This document shows positions 33,332-44,700 of a DNA stretch of 64,000 bases, in pieces (the stretch's first letter is position 1; the number at the start of each line of letters is the position of its first letter). Where the stretch lies: the NCBI RefSeq assembly GCF_010389155.1, contig NC_057761.1, forward strand, positions 43,572,213-43,636,212. Direction: 5' to 3'. The position numbers and the translations under genes are program-made. The notes beneath the pieces are model-generated. The model searched no databases. It worked only from the letters and a program-made list of their open reading frames with translations, and had not been told where the DNA came from. This DNA is from Erigeron canadensis (taxonomy: Eukaryota > Streptophyta > Magnoliopsida > Asterales > Asteraceae).

Positions 33332-35231
33332 GTACAAATTTCATTACTTTCTTTTGTTCTTGTATTTTTGTGTGTTGGAGATCTTGTTTCTTAATATGGA
33401 TATTTGTATGTATAAGTGTATAAGTGTGTTATAATTGAATCTTCCTGGTATGTGACAGTTTTTTATATTTTTTTATTTATAGAATTATAGTTTAAGTTGG
33501 TTTTGATGTTAGATCTAATATATGCAAAAATTTATGTTTTTTTGTTTGTGTTTTGAATATATAATCTTCTTATGTTTGAAAAATTAATGTAACTAAATGT
33601 TGTCTGATTTAATTACTTATGGGAATAAAGAGTTGACCGTCACTCTATTATTGATGAAAAAGTTGTATGATATGGAAGGAGTCACGGTTTGGGGTAAGAC
33701 TGTCCGTACACACTCTTTGCGGGATTGAAAGTTAATAAGCTAATCCAAAATATTTTTTGTATTGTGTTATGATAAAGTATAAGTTAAAATGTTAGTAAGA
33801 TACAAGCTTAATCAATTCTAGTAAAGCTAAAAATGTACAATAATTGCCAAATTTATGACCGAACTCTACCTCTCATGTTTTTATAATGAAGAGAAAGGCT
33901 TCTAGTATGATAAAAGAAAAAGGAGCAGGGTTGATGATACATATGGTGGTGGTTGTAGAATTTTGTGATTATTATTAATACTATTTTATTCTTTTTCTTT
34001 TGAAATGATTCAGGGATCTTTAGGTGTGATATAGTCATATAGACTTCATTTTTTACCTACCGTTTTGTCATATAAAACTAATGATTTATACAAGTTGGTA
34101 AACCGAACTGTACTATGCTAATCGTCACAGCTAAAGTAAAAGCTTGAAATACACAGAGTGATGAAATATAGCAAGTCAACATGATCCAACTCTAGTTTGA
34201 CATGACCTGTTTGAGCATATTCAAACATGACTCCTTTTGTACTCGACCCACCCGTTTTGCCACTTCTAGATACAGGGCTCTCATAGTCCCTCCTTAGGTT
34301 ATTTCCTGTTTTTTGATTAATTTAATTATTGGATGTTTAGTGGGGGGTAGGTGGTTGAAATCTGGTGGGTAGGTGTGTTTATGGGACTACCATTTCATTA
34401 GAATGTTTAGGTTGTAAGTTTAGTGTTGTGACAAAGTCATAGAACTCGTGGTTGGTAAGACAAGGGCATGTTTGGACTTGTTCAAGCCATGTAATACTAC
34501 TTTCTTTCAGTGCTAATCATTGATGACTTGGACCAGTTGGTGATCACATAGATTATAGTAAGTACAAAAACAAAGAAACGTTATGTGCATATGATAATTA
34601 TTAACATAATCAGTCTATCGAAATAACAAACCTACTAATGGCACTTGCTAGTTACTATACATGCCATGCTCTTTAAATGTTGAATTTAGGTTGCATACAT
34701 CGATTGATTAATGAGTTGATTTGTTCTCTTCTTTCAATGCAGGTGGTTTTGCCTATTTCATTAAAATGGAAGTTATAGGGAGGTTAAGCCACTTTCTATG
34801 CTCTGGCTGGTATAGTGTACTTCTAATGTTTCAATTACATCATTTATGCTCTCATTGACTATTGGGGTCAGACAGCTAAGTCAATGTGTGTATCTTGTTT
34901 CCTTTTGAATTAGAATTTTATGCATGGTTTGTGTTTAATATGTAGATTCATCACTGAGTTGGGTTTCAGAAAATTTAGAATTTGAGGTTACTCACAGAAC
35001 AAGTGGCATGGAATTTGAATTGGATTGGACTAGACACAAGAAATCGTCTGCTTTTGCAACTCAAGTGATCAATACTGCAATTTCTTGGGCCCGTAAGATA
35101 CCTATTACTGAAGGGTATCATGAATTTTTGTAATCAAGATCTTACCATTTTAATTTGTTTCGTATTCTTTTCTTCTATTCGAGAAGAACCAATTGATCAA
35201 CTCTGAAGAATTTAAAAATTTGCACTTAAAT

Positions 35232-36948
35232 ATGACTGAATCTGTGTGTGGAGAGATTGTCGTCGAAAACCCAAGTATGCACATCTCCAAATTGGTCAGG
35301 AAGACAGGTTCCTGTTTACATTCTCAAGTTGATGCTGGTTTTGACAGCCCTGTATTGCCTGGGCTACCTGATGATATTGCGAAGTACTGTCTTGCCCTTG
35401 TTCCACGGTCAAACTTCCCAACAATGGGCCGCGTGTCACGCAAATGGAGGTCTTTTATTAAGAGCAAGGAGTTTATGATTGTTAGGAAACTTGCTGGCGT
35501 GGTTGAAGAATGGCTCTATGTTTTGACTAATGCTGAAGGAGATGGGACCCATTGGGAGGTTTTGGATTGCCTGGGGAATATACGATCAGTTCTCCCACCA
35601 ATGCCAGGCCCGTTAAAATTAGGTTTTGGGGTTGTGGTTCTTAATGGGAAGCTTAATGTCATTGCTGGATATTCGATGGTTGATGGTGTCGGGTCTGTTT
35701 CATCCGATGTGTACCAGTATGATTCTTGCCTTAACAGGTTCGTTCCATCATCTATCTTGTTTTGATTTGTCCAGTTAAATTGAGCTCAATTGCCAGGTCA
35801 GGTAATGAGTCAAAAACTCAAAATGGATACTTTTTGGTCAAAGATTTTGTAATTCTAATTTATAAACAGCTAGTGTGTTGAAAGTAATTAGATTTTTTTA
35901 TAGTTTTCTATTAGTAATCTATTTTTTTAATAAATTAGTTTGGGTACCTTTCATTTGAAATGTTTCCTTTGAAGCTATTCACCTGTTTGACTCATTCACA
36001 AGGCTATGGGCTGAAGTTGTCATCTCTAACACACACACACACACACATAGAGAGGGAATATCTGTCTTGGATAATGTTATCTGCGTTCATGATTTTTCTG
36101 GGTTTAATGTGAATTATGAATTATCATTCTGTGATTGCAGCTGGAGCAAGATTGCAAATATGAATGTGCCTCGCTATGATTTTGCTTGTGCAGAAGTAAA
36201 TGGCGTGGTTTACGCTGTTGGAGGTTATGGGGTGAATGGAGAGTCTCTTTCTTGTGCTGAGGCTTACGACCCTGAATCTGACAAGTGGACAGTAATTGAG
36301 TCTCTTCGCCGTCCACGTTGGGGTTGTTTCGCATGCGGGTTCGAGGGTAAGCTTTATGTTATGGGCGGCCGGTCAAGTTTTACCATCGGAAATTCAAGGT
36401 TTGTTGATCTCACAGCACCCTTTTACTTCAAATACCACAAGTCTAAATACTATCTTTTATAGCTTGGTAATTGTTGCGAAAATTGATTGGTTCTGTGTTA
36501 TTATCATCAAAACTCATATCCAAACACCACCATAGTATACTATATAGTAACTTGTTTGATTATCTGTATGACTAGGTTTGTTGACGTGTATGACCCCAAA
36601 AAGCACACGTGGTGCGAGATGAAAAACGGCTGTGTTATGGTCACTGCTCATGCTGTGGTCGGAAAGAAGCTTTTTTGTATGGAATGGAAGAACCAGAGAA
36701 AACTTGCTATATTTAACCCTAAAGATAACTCGTGGAAGATGGTGTCTGTGCCTGTGATTGGGAGCTCTAGTATCGGGTTTCGGTTTGGAATAATGGAAGA
36801 TAAGCTTCTGCTTTTCTCACTTGAAGAAGAGCAGGGAGGGTATAACACACTATTGTATGACCCGAATGCAACTCCTGGCTCAGAATGGCAGACTTCAAAT
36901 GTTAAGCCATCCGGTTTATGCCTGTCTTGTGTCACAATTAAGGCATAG
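35232..36948 (+). CDS. F-box/kelch-repeat protein, At1g67480 type (3 coding exons)
   Basis: Exons 35232-35737, 36141-36398 and 36576-36948 join at GT-AG borders (split Ser and Arg codons) to give 378 residues, close to the ~376 I recall for Arabidopsis At1g67480. The F-box (LPGLPDDIAKYCLALVPRSN then FPTMGRVSRKWRSFIKSKEF) is at residues ~42-81. Kelch blades follow, with the paired Gly and spaced Tyr/Trp typical of the repeat: VVVLNGKLNVIAGY, DVYQYD, VNGVVYAVGGYG, AEAYDPESDKWT, GKLYVMGGRS and DVYDPKKHTW. Such proteins are substrate adaptors of SCF E3 ligases; some plant members target phenylpropanoid enzymes, but nothing here decides the substrate. The ATG at 35232 is the first in frame; Met16 (MHISKLVRK) is an alternative. 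Intron 2's acceptor repeats the GTTTGTTGA of the donor side. Confidence 0.92.
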
Positions 36949-38352
36949 CATGATTGATCATAGTTCATCCTTTTAGTTTGTGTTTTAAAACTGATGTATT
37001 CGATTTTTCGTTGCAAGAATTTGTTGTTGCGTTAGTGTAATTGTGTGAGGATCTATTGTTTGCAAGAATTACTAATTTTTAATAAGTTGTTGAATTCCGA
37101 AAGCAAGATGGCATACTTGTGAGTTGTGACCCTTTGACGAAGACTATTTATTATGGCTATGTCACTATATGGTGCTAAAGTTGTGATGGGTTGGAAGGGT
37201 AGATCACCAGACTTACAACATTTTAATGGCTTTTTGGATATTAGTTTTTTTTTTTGAAAACGACAATCTATACAACTTTTACTTGTAAATTACACACATG
37301 ACAATTGTCTGGTATAGAATTCTGACTTTTTGGATGTTGCAAGTGTCACGGATCTTGCCTACTTGCTCCTTCGTGTGACATACAATGCAACTCTATGAAA
37401 AAGTATCTTGTTTAGAATATGATACCCGAATTGGAATAATGGAGTTCATACACAAAACTTCTTTTGTTAGAATCATAGAATATGTTCTGGGTAAGAATCA
37501 TAGAATATGGTCTTGTTATAAGAACAATGAAGTTCAAAAAGGGCCTAATTGATGCTAAAGATCAAAGAACCATATCCAAGAATAAAGCTTTGGTATTCGA
37601 CAAGGGATTTGTGGGCGCGATTTATGACTCTCAAGGACGCAACGATAAACAACTTTTTTCAGAGGAATATGTTTTCTAGGGAATGAGATCGAAGTTGTGG
37701 ACCTGAAGTTCATCTTATCCTAAGGTTTGGGAACCTTTGAAAACATAACGGGAATTTGGAGGCCATAAGAGACTCATGGATTCATAAAAGATAGAACTTG
37801 AATGAAAAATTGCCATGTATCGGTAGAAATAACAACATGCTATAGCTTTATAAAGTACAGACAAAAAATTTACGTATGAGTATATGTTTGTTTCGGACAT
37901 ATGCTTTTTTGCTATCACTTGATTTTTGTATCCATTTTAAAATTCTTATGGCCAGATATCAACTGAATTGTATGGACCGTCCGTGTCTTGAGAGGATTGG
38001 AAGTCTCTTAACATTGCTTCTTGGTTGCTTAAATTTGGTTTTATTATTATTATTATTATTTTAACAGTGGTGATTGGACTCAACGGCATGCCTCTTTATC
38101 GTCCGGTAGAGATCGACCATCAGCACAGTCAATCCGAGGGCATGACTGGCGGTGGAAGTCTCACTACCGTTCTGGATGAAACTAGCTAAATGCTAAAGAA
38201 AACCCCCATGCTCCACCTCATTGGCAAAGACTTCCTAATATGTCTTTCAAAGGTTTTAAACCCGTGACCAACATTTAGTGTTTGTAAAACTTTTGGTGCT
38301 ATGCCTTTTCTATCATTTGCAATAAAATTTTCAGTTAACCGTTAAAAATAAA
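36949..38352. other. Intergenic
   Basis: 3' flank of the kelch gene. 38080-38280 is a GC-richer stretch with TTTTAAACCCGTGACC, possibly a retroposon fragment, but A and B boxes are not convincing. An open frame at 37482-37679 shows no recognisable feature. ATT microsatellite at 38040-38062. Confidence 0.4.
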
Positions 38353-38360
38353 GAGAAAAT

Positions 38361-38391
<31 letters not shown>

Positions 38392-39306
38392 CCAAATACA
38401 CTACCTAAATTACAAATTTCTCCAACTAAAATCTAAAATAACAAATATACCCAATTTAATCTTTTGGCATTGACTAGACAAATATACCCTTTATTCATAT
38501 GTTCCAAGATCATGTTATCTGCCCACTTCATTCCCACTTTCCAACATGTAAAAAAAAATACCCATTTATTCCAATATCTTAAATCTAACAATGGTACAAC
38601 ACAATCAATTTCACATAACCAAACCAACTCTCCTGCCTTTGTAATTTGACATCAATCAATTTTTCTATTATTCTTTCTAACGCAAATGGATCCATTAGTT
38701 CCAAACACTTATGTAAGAAATAAATCTCTTGAAAATGATTTTGAAAGATTGTGGGTTTGAAATGTGTTGGAAAATGAAAATCGATAGTTTTCATGAGTGG
38801 TTTGTTTGAGGTGTTCCTCCATTTGTTTAAAGCGAGACGTGAGATTTGAGGATTCGCGTTTGTTGCCGGAGATGGTGACGCCGGAAAACTGATGCACCAA
38901 CCACCACTCCCGTATAATCACGACACCAAAAAAATGTATATATATTTGTATCACAACCATTGGGTTTATGTTTTCATTTGTTTAATAATGATTGTGAAAA
39001 TGAAAAGCAATTAGGAAGTTTTACGCGAAAGCGGGTGGATTGAGTCAAGGTACATACAGAAGACTGTGAGTTGTGATCTGTGAATGCATAATTTGTTTCA
39101 TTGTTAAATTGTTTTTTTCTGAAATGAATAGAAGTTTCCATTAGATAAGGGTATAATAGTCATAATATATAATATATTTGTGAAATAGATATAAATGGGA
39201 AATTTGTATATTTAAAATACAAAATTGGGTATATTTGTTATTTTAAATTTTAATTAGGGATATTTGTAATTTTGGTAATGTATTTAGGTATATATGCAAT
39301 TCTCCC
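38353..39306. mobile_element. Mutator-like element with ~110-bp inverted repeats
   Basis: Perfect 9-bp duplication AAAAATAAA (38344-38352 and 39307-39315). The right arm read inward is GGGAGAATTGCATATATACC and the left is GAGAAAATTGCATATATATA, expanded by a TA microsatellite. Both continue with CTAAATACATTACC/CCAAATACACTACC and AACAAATATACCCAATTT. 954 bp; the interior has no recognisable gene. Confidence 0.85.
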
Positions 39307-39477
39307 AAAAATAAAATTATCATATGTCTTGTATGGATCTTACCTTTTAAAAACATCAATTTAGTCTTAAAATAATCTAGGTTACATTTATTTTGCCTTT
39401 AGATAACACGATATTATGTTCTCTTACACGGGGATATATTTTATAATTATTGGACTTATTTCCAAACAAGGTTTAAG

Positions 39478-39778
39478 CAGTGGCGGTTTAAGATTTTTAA
39501 AGGCTTCAAACGAGATTAATTTTGGGGGCCCAGTTTATTACCATATAAACTAAAGTAAAAAAAAAAATAGCTCCTCTTTTGTTATTGAACTATAAGTAAT
39601 AAAAAAAATATGCATATGTTGATGCAAAAATCAAAAAGGCGTTACTGCAATGCAAATTATATAATGATACTTAATCCAAAATTCAAACACTAAGTCTAAT
39701 ATACAAGATTTTGAAGCCTTAGAAATTTGGGGACCTAAAGCGATCGCCTAGTCCCATAGTACTGTTAAGCCACCTCTG
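39478..39778. mobile_element. hAT-type MITE with perfect 8-bp duplication
   Basis: GGTTTAAG occurs at 39470-39477 and 39779-39786. Inverted ends CAGTGGCGGTTTAA and CAGAGGTGGCTTAA (from the right, complemented). 301 bp, non-coding. It is the reference copy for the derivatives at 9305-9567 and at the 3' end of the F-box gene (25023-25200). Confidence 0.92.
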
Positions 39779-39786
39779 GGTTTAAG

Positions 39787-40806
39787 ATACAGATTGGTTA
39801 CTTCTTTTTGCTTCAATATAAATAATGGACATAAAAAAATATCAATGTAAGTGTATATACTTTCAAGTATTGTTGACATTTAAAAAAAAATAATTCAAAA
39901 CTACGCTATTGATGTTAATATTGTTTTATGTAGTCGGGCTAAATTCAGCAGACGTGTGTATTTTATTATGCTATTTTCGACCGACAGACATGCTAATTTT
40001 TTATACTTTCCTACTTTTACCTTTTTTGGCCGGATGTTCTTATGAAAGCAATCTTTTTACCTATGACTAGAGTTAAGGCTATTTCACCTTTTCCATATCT
40101 CACTCAAAAATTGAGTTTTCATTGTTGTTGTATACAAAACTTGCTTTATAATAGGATTCAAAAGAACTGCGACTTTCTTATCTATCATCAGTGTTTGGTT
40201 ACAACCCTAAAATGCAATACTTATATACATTATGATTTCAGTTAATGTAAAGAAATATAGTTTTAGTTAATATAAAGGAATATAATTTATCTGCTCTTCT
40301 GATTTATCTGTTTGCTTCAATAAGCAGAAATCTACTTATCAGATTAAAATAGGATTATGTCATTAGACATTGCTTGTATCGAATCAAAACACTAAGATGA
40401 TCTATTGATCAAGTATTTGAATATTTTTATAGATATGGCTTTAAGAAAAAAGTTACGTTAACTTAAATACATTAGTGACATTTAAATCAACTTATATATC
40501 TCGACGTCATCGCCATCACCAATAGTCATGCCATCACCACTAGCTGCCACCAACAGACTGGCTTCACCACTACTGTAACCACAGTGCGCACACACTTTTC
40601 AAGCTAAAACTCATGTATTTTATTTAGTTTAATGGTAGCATTGACATGTAAAAGTTCTTAGTTACAACTTATTATCGCCAGTCATATAATACTAATTCAA
40701 AGTAACATGGTTATATCAAGTGATTTTATTAGAAACAAACGTTAAATGTTGGATACTAACTCATGTAGAAACTAAAGATTTTTATTTTACTATTTACATT
40801 AAAACC
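39787..40806. other. Intergenic
   Basis: No gene or element ends seen. Short frames on the plus strand (for example 40042-40245) have no recognisable composition or motif. Confidence 0.5.
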
Positions 40807-41487
40807 TAGGGGTGAGTATGGATCAGTTTGGGTCGGTTTTTGTCTAAAACCGAAACCAAAACCGATCCATTCGGTTTTTAGAAAACCAAAACCATTGGAT
40901 TCGGTTTTTGTTCGGTTCGGTTTCTCGGTTTTCCGGTTCGATTTTGATCGGTTTCGTTTTTTTTTTCTGTTTTTTTAATAAATTTTTGTTTTTAAAGTTT
41001 TTTATATATTATGTTATAAATTTAACTTTCAATTGTTAAGAAAAAAAATATGATATAAAAACTCAAATACAGAGAAGCTTTTTAATTATATGTTTTAGGT
41101 GTTAAAATTTGTATAACTTTTATAAAACGAATTGTTTTTACTGCACGTTTTTATTAAAAATATACAATTTGTATAGATTTATACATTAAAAAGATAAAAA
41201 GATTAAATATATTAACATATTTATAAATATTAATTATAAGTAATAAATAAAAATGTAATAAGATATAAAAATAAATTAAATTAAAATATATTTAGTTCGG
41301 TTCAGTTCGGTTTTGATCGGTTTTTTGGCATATGAAACCGAAATCGAAACCGATCCGTTCGGTTTTTAGAAAACGAAAACCAAATTAATGGATTTCATTC
41401 GGTTTTCGGTTTTTTTCGGTTCGATTTTGTTGATTTTTTTGGGTTTTTTTGGGCTTTTAATTTTCTGGTTCATTTTTCTCACCCCTA
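40807..41487. mobile_element. hAT-like element with CGGTTTT subterminal arrays, upstream of NUP54
   Basis: TTAAAACC flanks both sides (40799-40806, 41488-41495). Ends are TAGGGGTGAG and CTCACCCCTA. Beside each end lie many copies of TCGGTTTT/AAAACCGA in both orientations; the middle is AT-rich. It ends 244 bp before the NUP54 start codon. Confidence 0.88.
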
Positions 41488-41731
41488 TTAAAACCTACTC
41501 TCTTAAAATCCCACATTATATGTTTACTTACTATATAATCCCACAAAAGATTCGAACATACATGGAATCAAAAAAACTAGCCTCCACATCATAAATAATC
41601 TGAATTCAATCAAAAATAAGAAATTGGCGGGCAATACATAAAAAAACAAAACACACACACACTCTCTCTCTAATAATTATCCAAATTAGGGTTCCACCCA
41701 CAGTCCACCACCGCCACCGTGCTCCGCCACA

Positions 41732-44700
41732 ATGTTCGGAGCTCAAGCATCATCACCATCTCCCTCTCTCTTCAACACCCCATCACCCTCACAATCCCTT
41801 TTCGGAACGCCGCAGGCATCAACCCCCGCTTTCGGAACACCATCAACTCCGGCTTTCGGAACACCATCAACCTCCACATTCGCCACCGGCTTCGGCACTT
41901 CGATTTTTAACACACCGGCTTCCCAACAAACGACGCCGTTTCAACAACAACAACAACAACAAAGTTCCAGTCCCTTTGGAATCTCAACTCCTTTTGGCAC
42001 AACAAATAATAATTTATTTGGACAGCCTCAAACGACGCCGTTTAATGCCCCTCCTGGTCAATTAACTACTCAAATGGCCCCCGTTGCCCCCCTTCCTTTC
42101 TCCCTTGCTGATCGTGATATACAGGTCTATACATATACACATATAATTTTTTTTTTTAATTAAATACAAATTTTATATGAAAAGTTGAAAACCTAACCCT
42201 AAGTATTGACTCTTTTTTTTTGTGTGTATTTTATCAGGCAATACTTGATGCGTATAAAGATGAAATTGCAAACCCTAAGTATGCTTTCAAGGTTCGAAAT
42301 TTTCTTATTTATTTGTTTTTTAGTAGTTTCAGTCAGTTCTACTTAGCATCGAATACATTGTTGTTAGCGGTTAAAGAATTTCGATTACTCTATGTTGTAC
42401 TTAGGGGTGGCGGCGATAGATTTGTGTTCAGGTAGACGTGTTGATGTGTCCCTACACAAACTCCAAACTTGCCGATTTAGTTAAGGTGTCGAATAGTTGA
42501 ACTCTGCCTTAATATGTTTAATAAATTGGTTAGTGTGACTTAGCAGAACATCAGTGCATAAGTAATCATGAATGTTGAGAAGGTACATTACAAATAATAA
42601 GGTGGTTTTTGGGATTTTGCGGCGGTTTTCACTTGTCAGTGGGATTTGGTATTTCTGGCATCACTGGAGTGGTCGGCGATGTTGGGGGTCTGTGAGAGGG
42701 TGTTTGGTAAAGTTGAGGACAGAAGGACGAGACGGAGGTGCTTGGTAATGTTGAAGTAATAAGGATGAGGTGGAGAGTTTTTGGTAACATGTATATACCA
42801 TATACATTACTGTGAGATGATACTATGTGATTGGTATTGTTGAACTCTAATTGTCGGGGGTTAAATGCTTTATGATATAACGAAAACTACTAATATACCC
42901 AATTCTGTCAAGGCAGGGTAAAATGCATTATGATAGTACACACATTCATTAGGATCGTAGGAGGTTCAAAATTTTCGATATAGATGCTTACAAGGTGTTT
43001 TATGCTGGACAGCACTTGTTATTCAGTGTGACAGAACCGCAATTTAGGACGAAGCCTGCTGGTGTATCAGATGTAAGCTTCATTGTTATTATTTTCAAGT
43101 TTTTTTGGGTTTATTTAGTAAATGTGTTTTGCTAAGAGGGTAATTTTTATTGGCAGATAATGTGGCAAGAGGCAATGGGCAAGCTAGAAGGCATGGAGAC
43201 TTCGAACCGTGAACGTCTTTGGCCTCAACTTGTTAAGGGTTTTAAAGATCTTTCTCAGCGCCTGAAGGTATGTTATTATTCTGAATGATAGAACTTACTA
43301 ATCTAGGTTATGATAGAACTATTGCTGCCTTGCTGGTGTTACTTGTCTGCCTTTGCTTTAACTGACTGGTTCACTGACGAGTCACAAGACAGTTACCTCA
43401 TTACACAAATGAGAGACAAATATCTCAATGCAGTTGCATTATATGGAATGGTTCATAGTAGATAGCACTATAACTTGTTGTTTGATTTAGGTTGTTTACC
43501 TATCCACCTCATAAGACATGTTTCACTTAGCTCCATTACCGCATTTGAATTCTCATGGTTCCAACTGGAACTTGTGTTAAAAAAAATAAAATGCTATAGT
43601 TTTCCATGCAATGGTTATACATGCTTATACATTAGTTTTCCATGCTATAGTTTTTATTGGCAGATAATGCTAGTTTATTGCTAGTTGCTTGATTGTGGTA
43701 AGCTTGTTAGTCCTATCAAGCTACCAATCAGTGAACATAACCAATATTTGAATGTTACATCTATCTCTGCTGATAACTTGAGAGACTGATAATGGTAGGA
43801 TGGATGATGATGTGAATGTGGATATCTTTCTCTGAAAAAATAGAGTGACGATCTTATGAGATAGAAAGCGTATTATGTCACTCAACTAATGTATGCGAAA
43901 ACCTAGTAACAACGGTACCCAATCCTGTTTTCGATGAGGTATGGGGAGGTGATATAGACAGCCTTTACCCTACACGAATGTAGAGAGTTTCTAGAAGGAC
44001 ATCAGGCCATTGTCAGGATGTGAGAATCAAACCTTTGGCTTCTTTCTACAAAGGTGAGGGGGTTTTCCAATTGATCTGATCCTGCTTTGTGTGAAAACTT
44101 AGGGCTTTAGTTTATTTATACACATATGTATTCATATAAAATATAAATTTCTTCATGTCAAAGTGTTTTATTTTCCAAATAACCAATTTCATAAAAAATG
44201 GCACTGAAAGGAGTAGAATTTTGACCTAATCAAATGTCAGATTGTTGGCTTGTTGGATTGATTGTCAGGAGGTCAGATCACATGATTTGCAGAAACTTAA
44301 TAATATGGTTATGGCTCCATACAAGTACCATTTGAACGATTTTCATTTAGGATAATGTAGAAATGCATTAATTATGAACATGGTCTGTTTGAATATACTA
44401 ATTGATAGTGTGAGAAAGTGAATGGACAGCTAGGCTTTCACATTATAGAAGAATTTGCAGGTAGATTGAATCATAAGCCTGTTAGGAACAGCCTTAGAAT
44501 AGCGGAAGCAACAAGATAATAAAACAAGAAAATAGATAAACGACACATGAGATTTAACTTGGTTTGGCCCCAGTGGGGGGCCTAGTCTAGGGATGAGCGA
44601 AAAAACCGAAATACCGAACCGCTACCGAAAAATCGGTTACCGATAGGGATTCGGCATCGGTATCGGTTCTTGATTTGAGAAGAATTCGGTTCGGTACGGG

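Noticed and set aside
37482..37679. 65-codon plus-strand frame downstream of the kelch gene
   Set aside because: No domain, no splice partners; likely chance.
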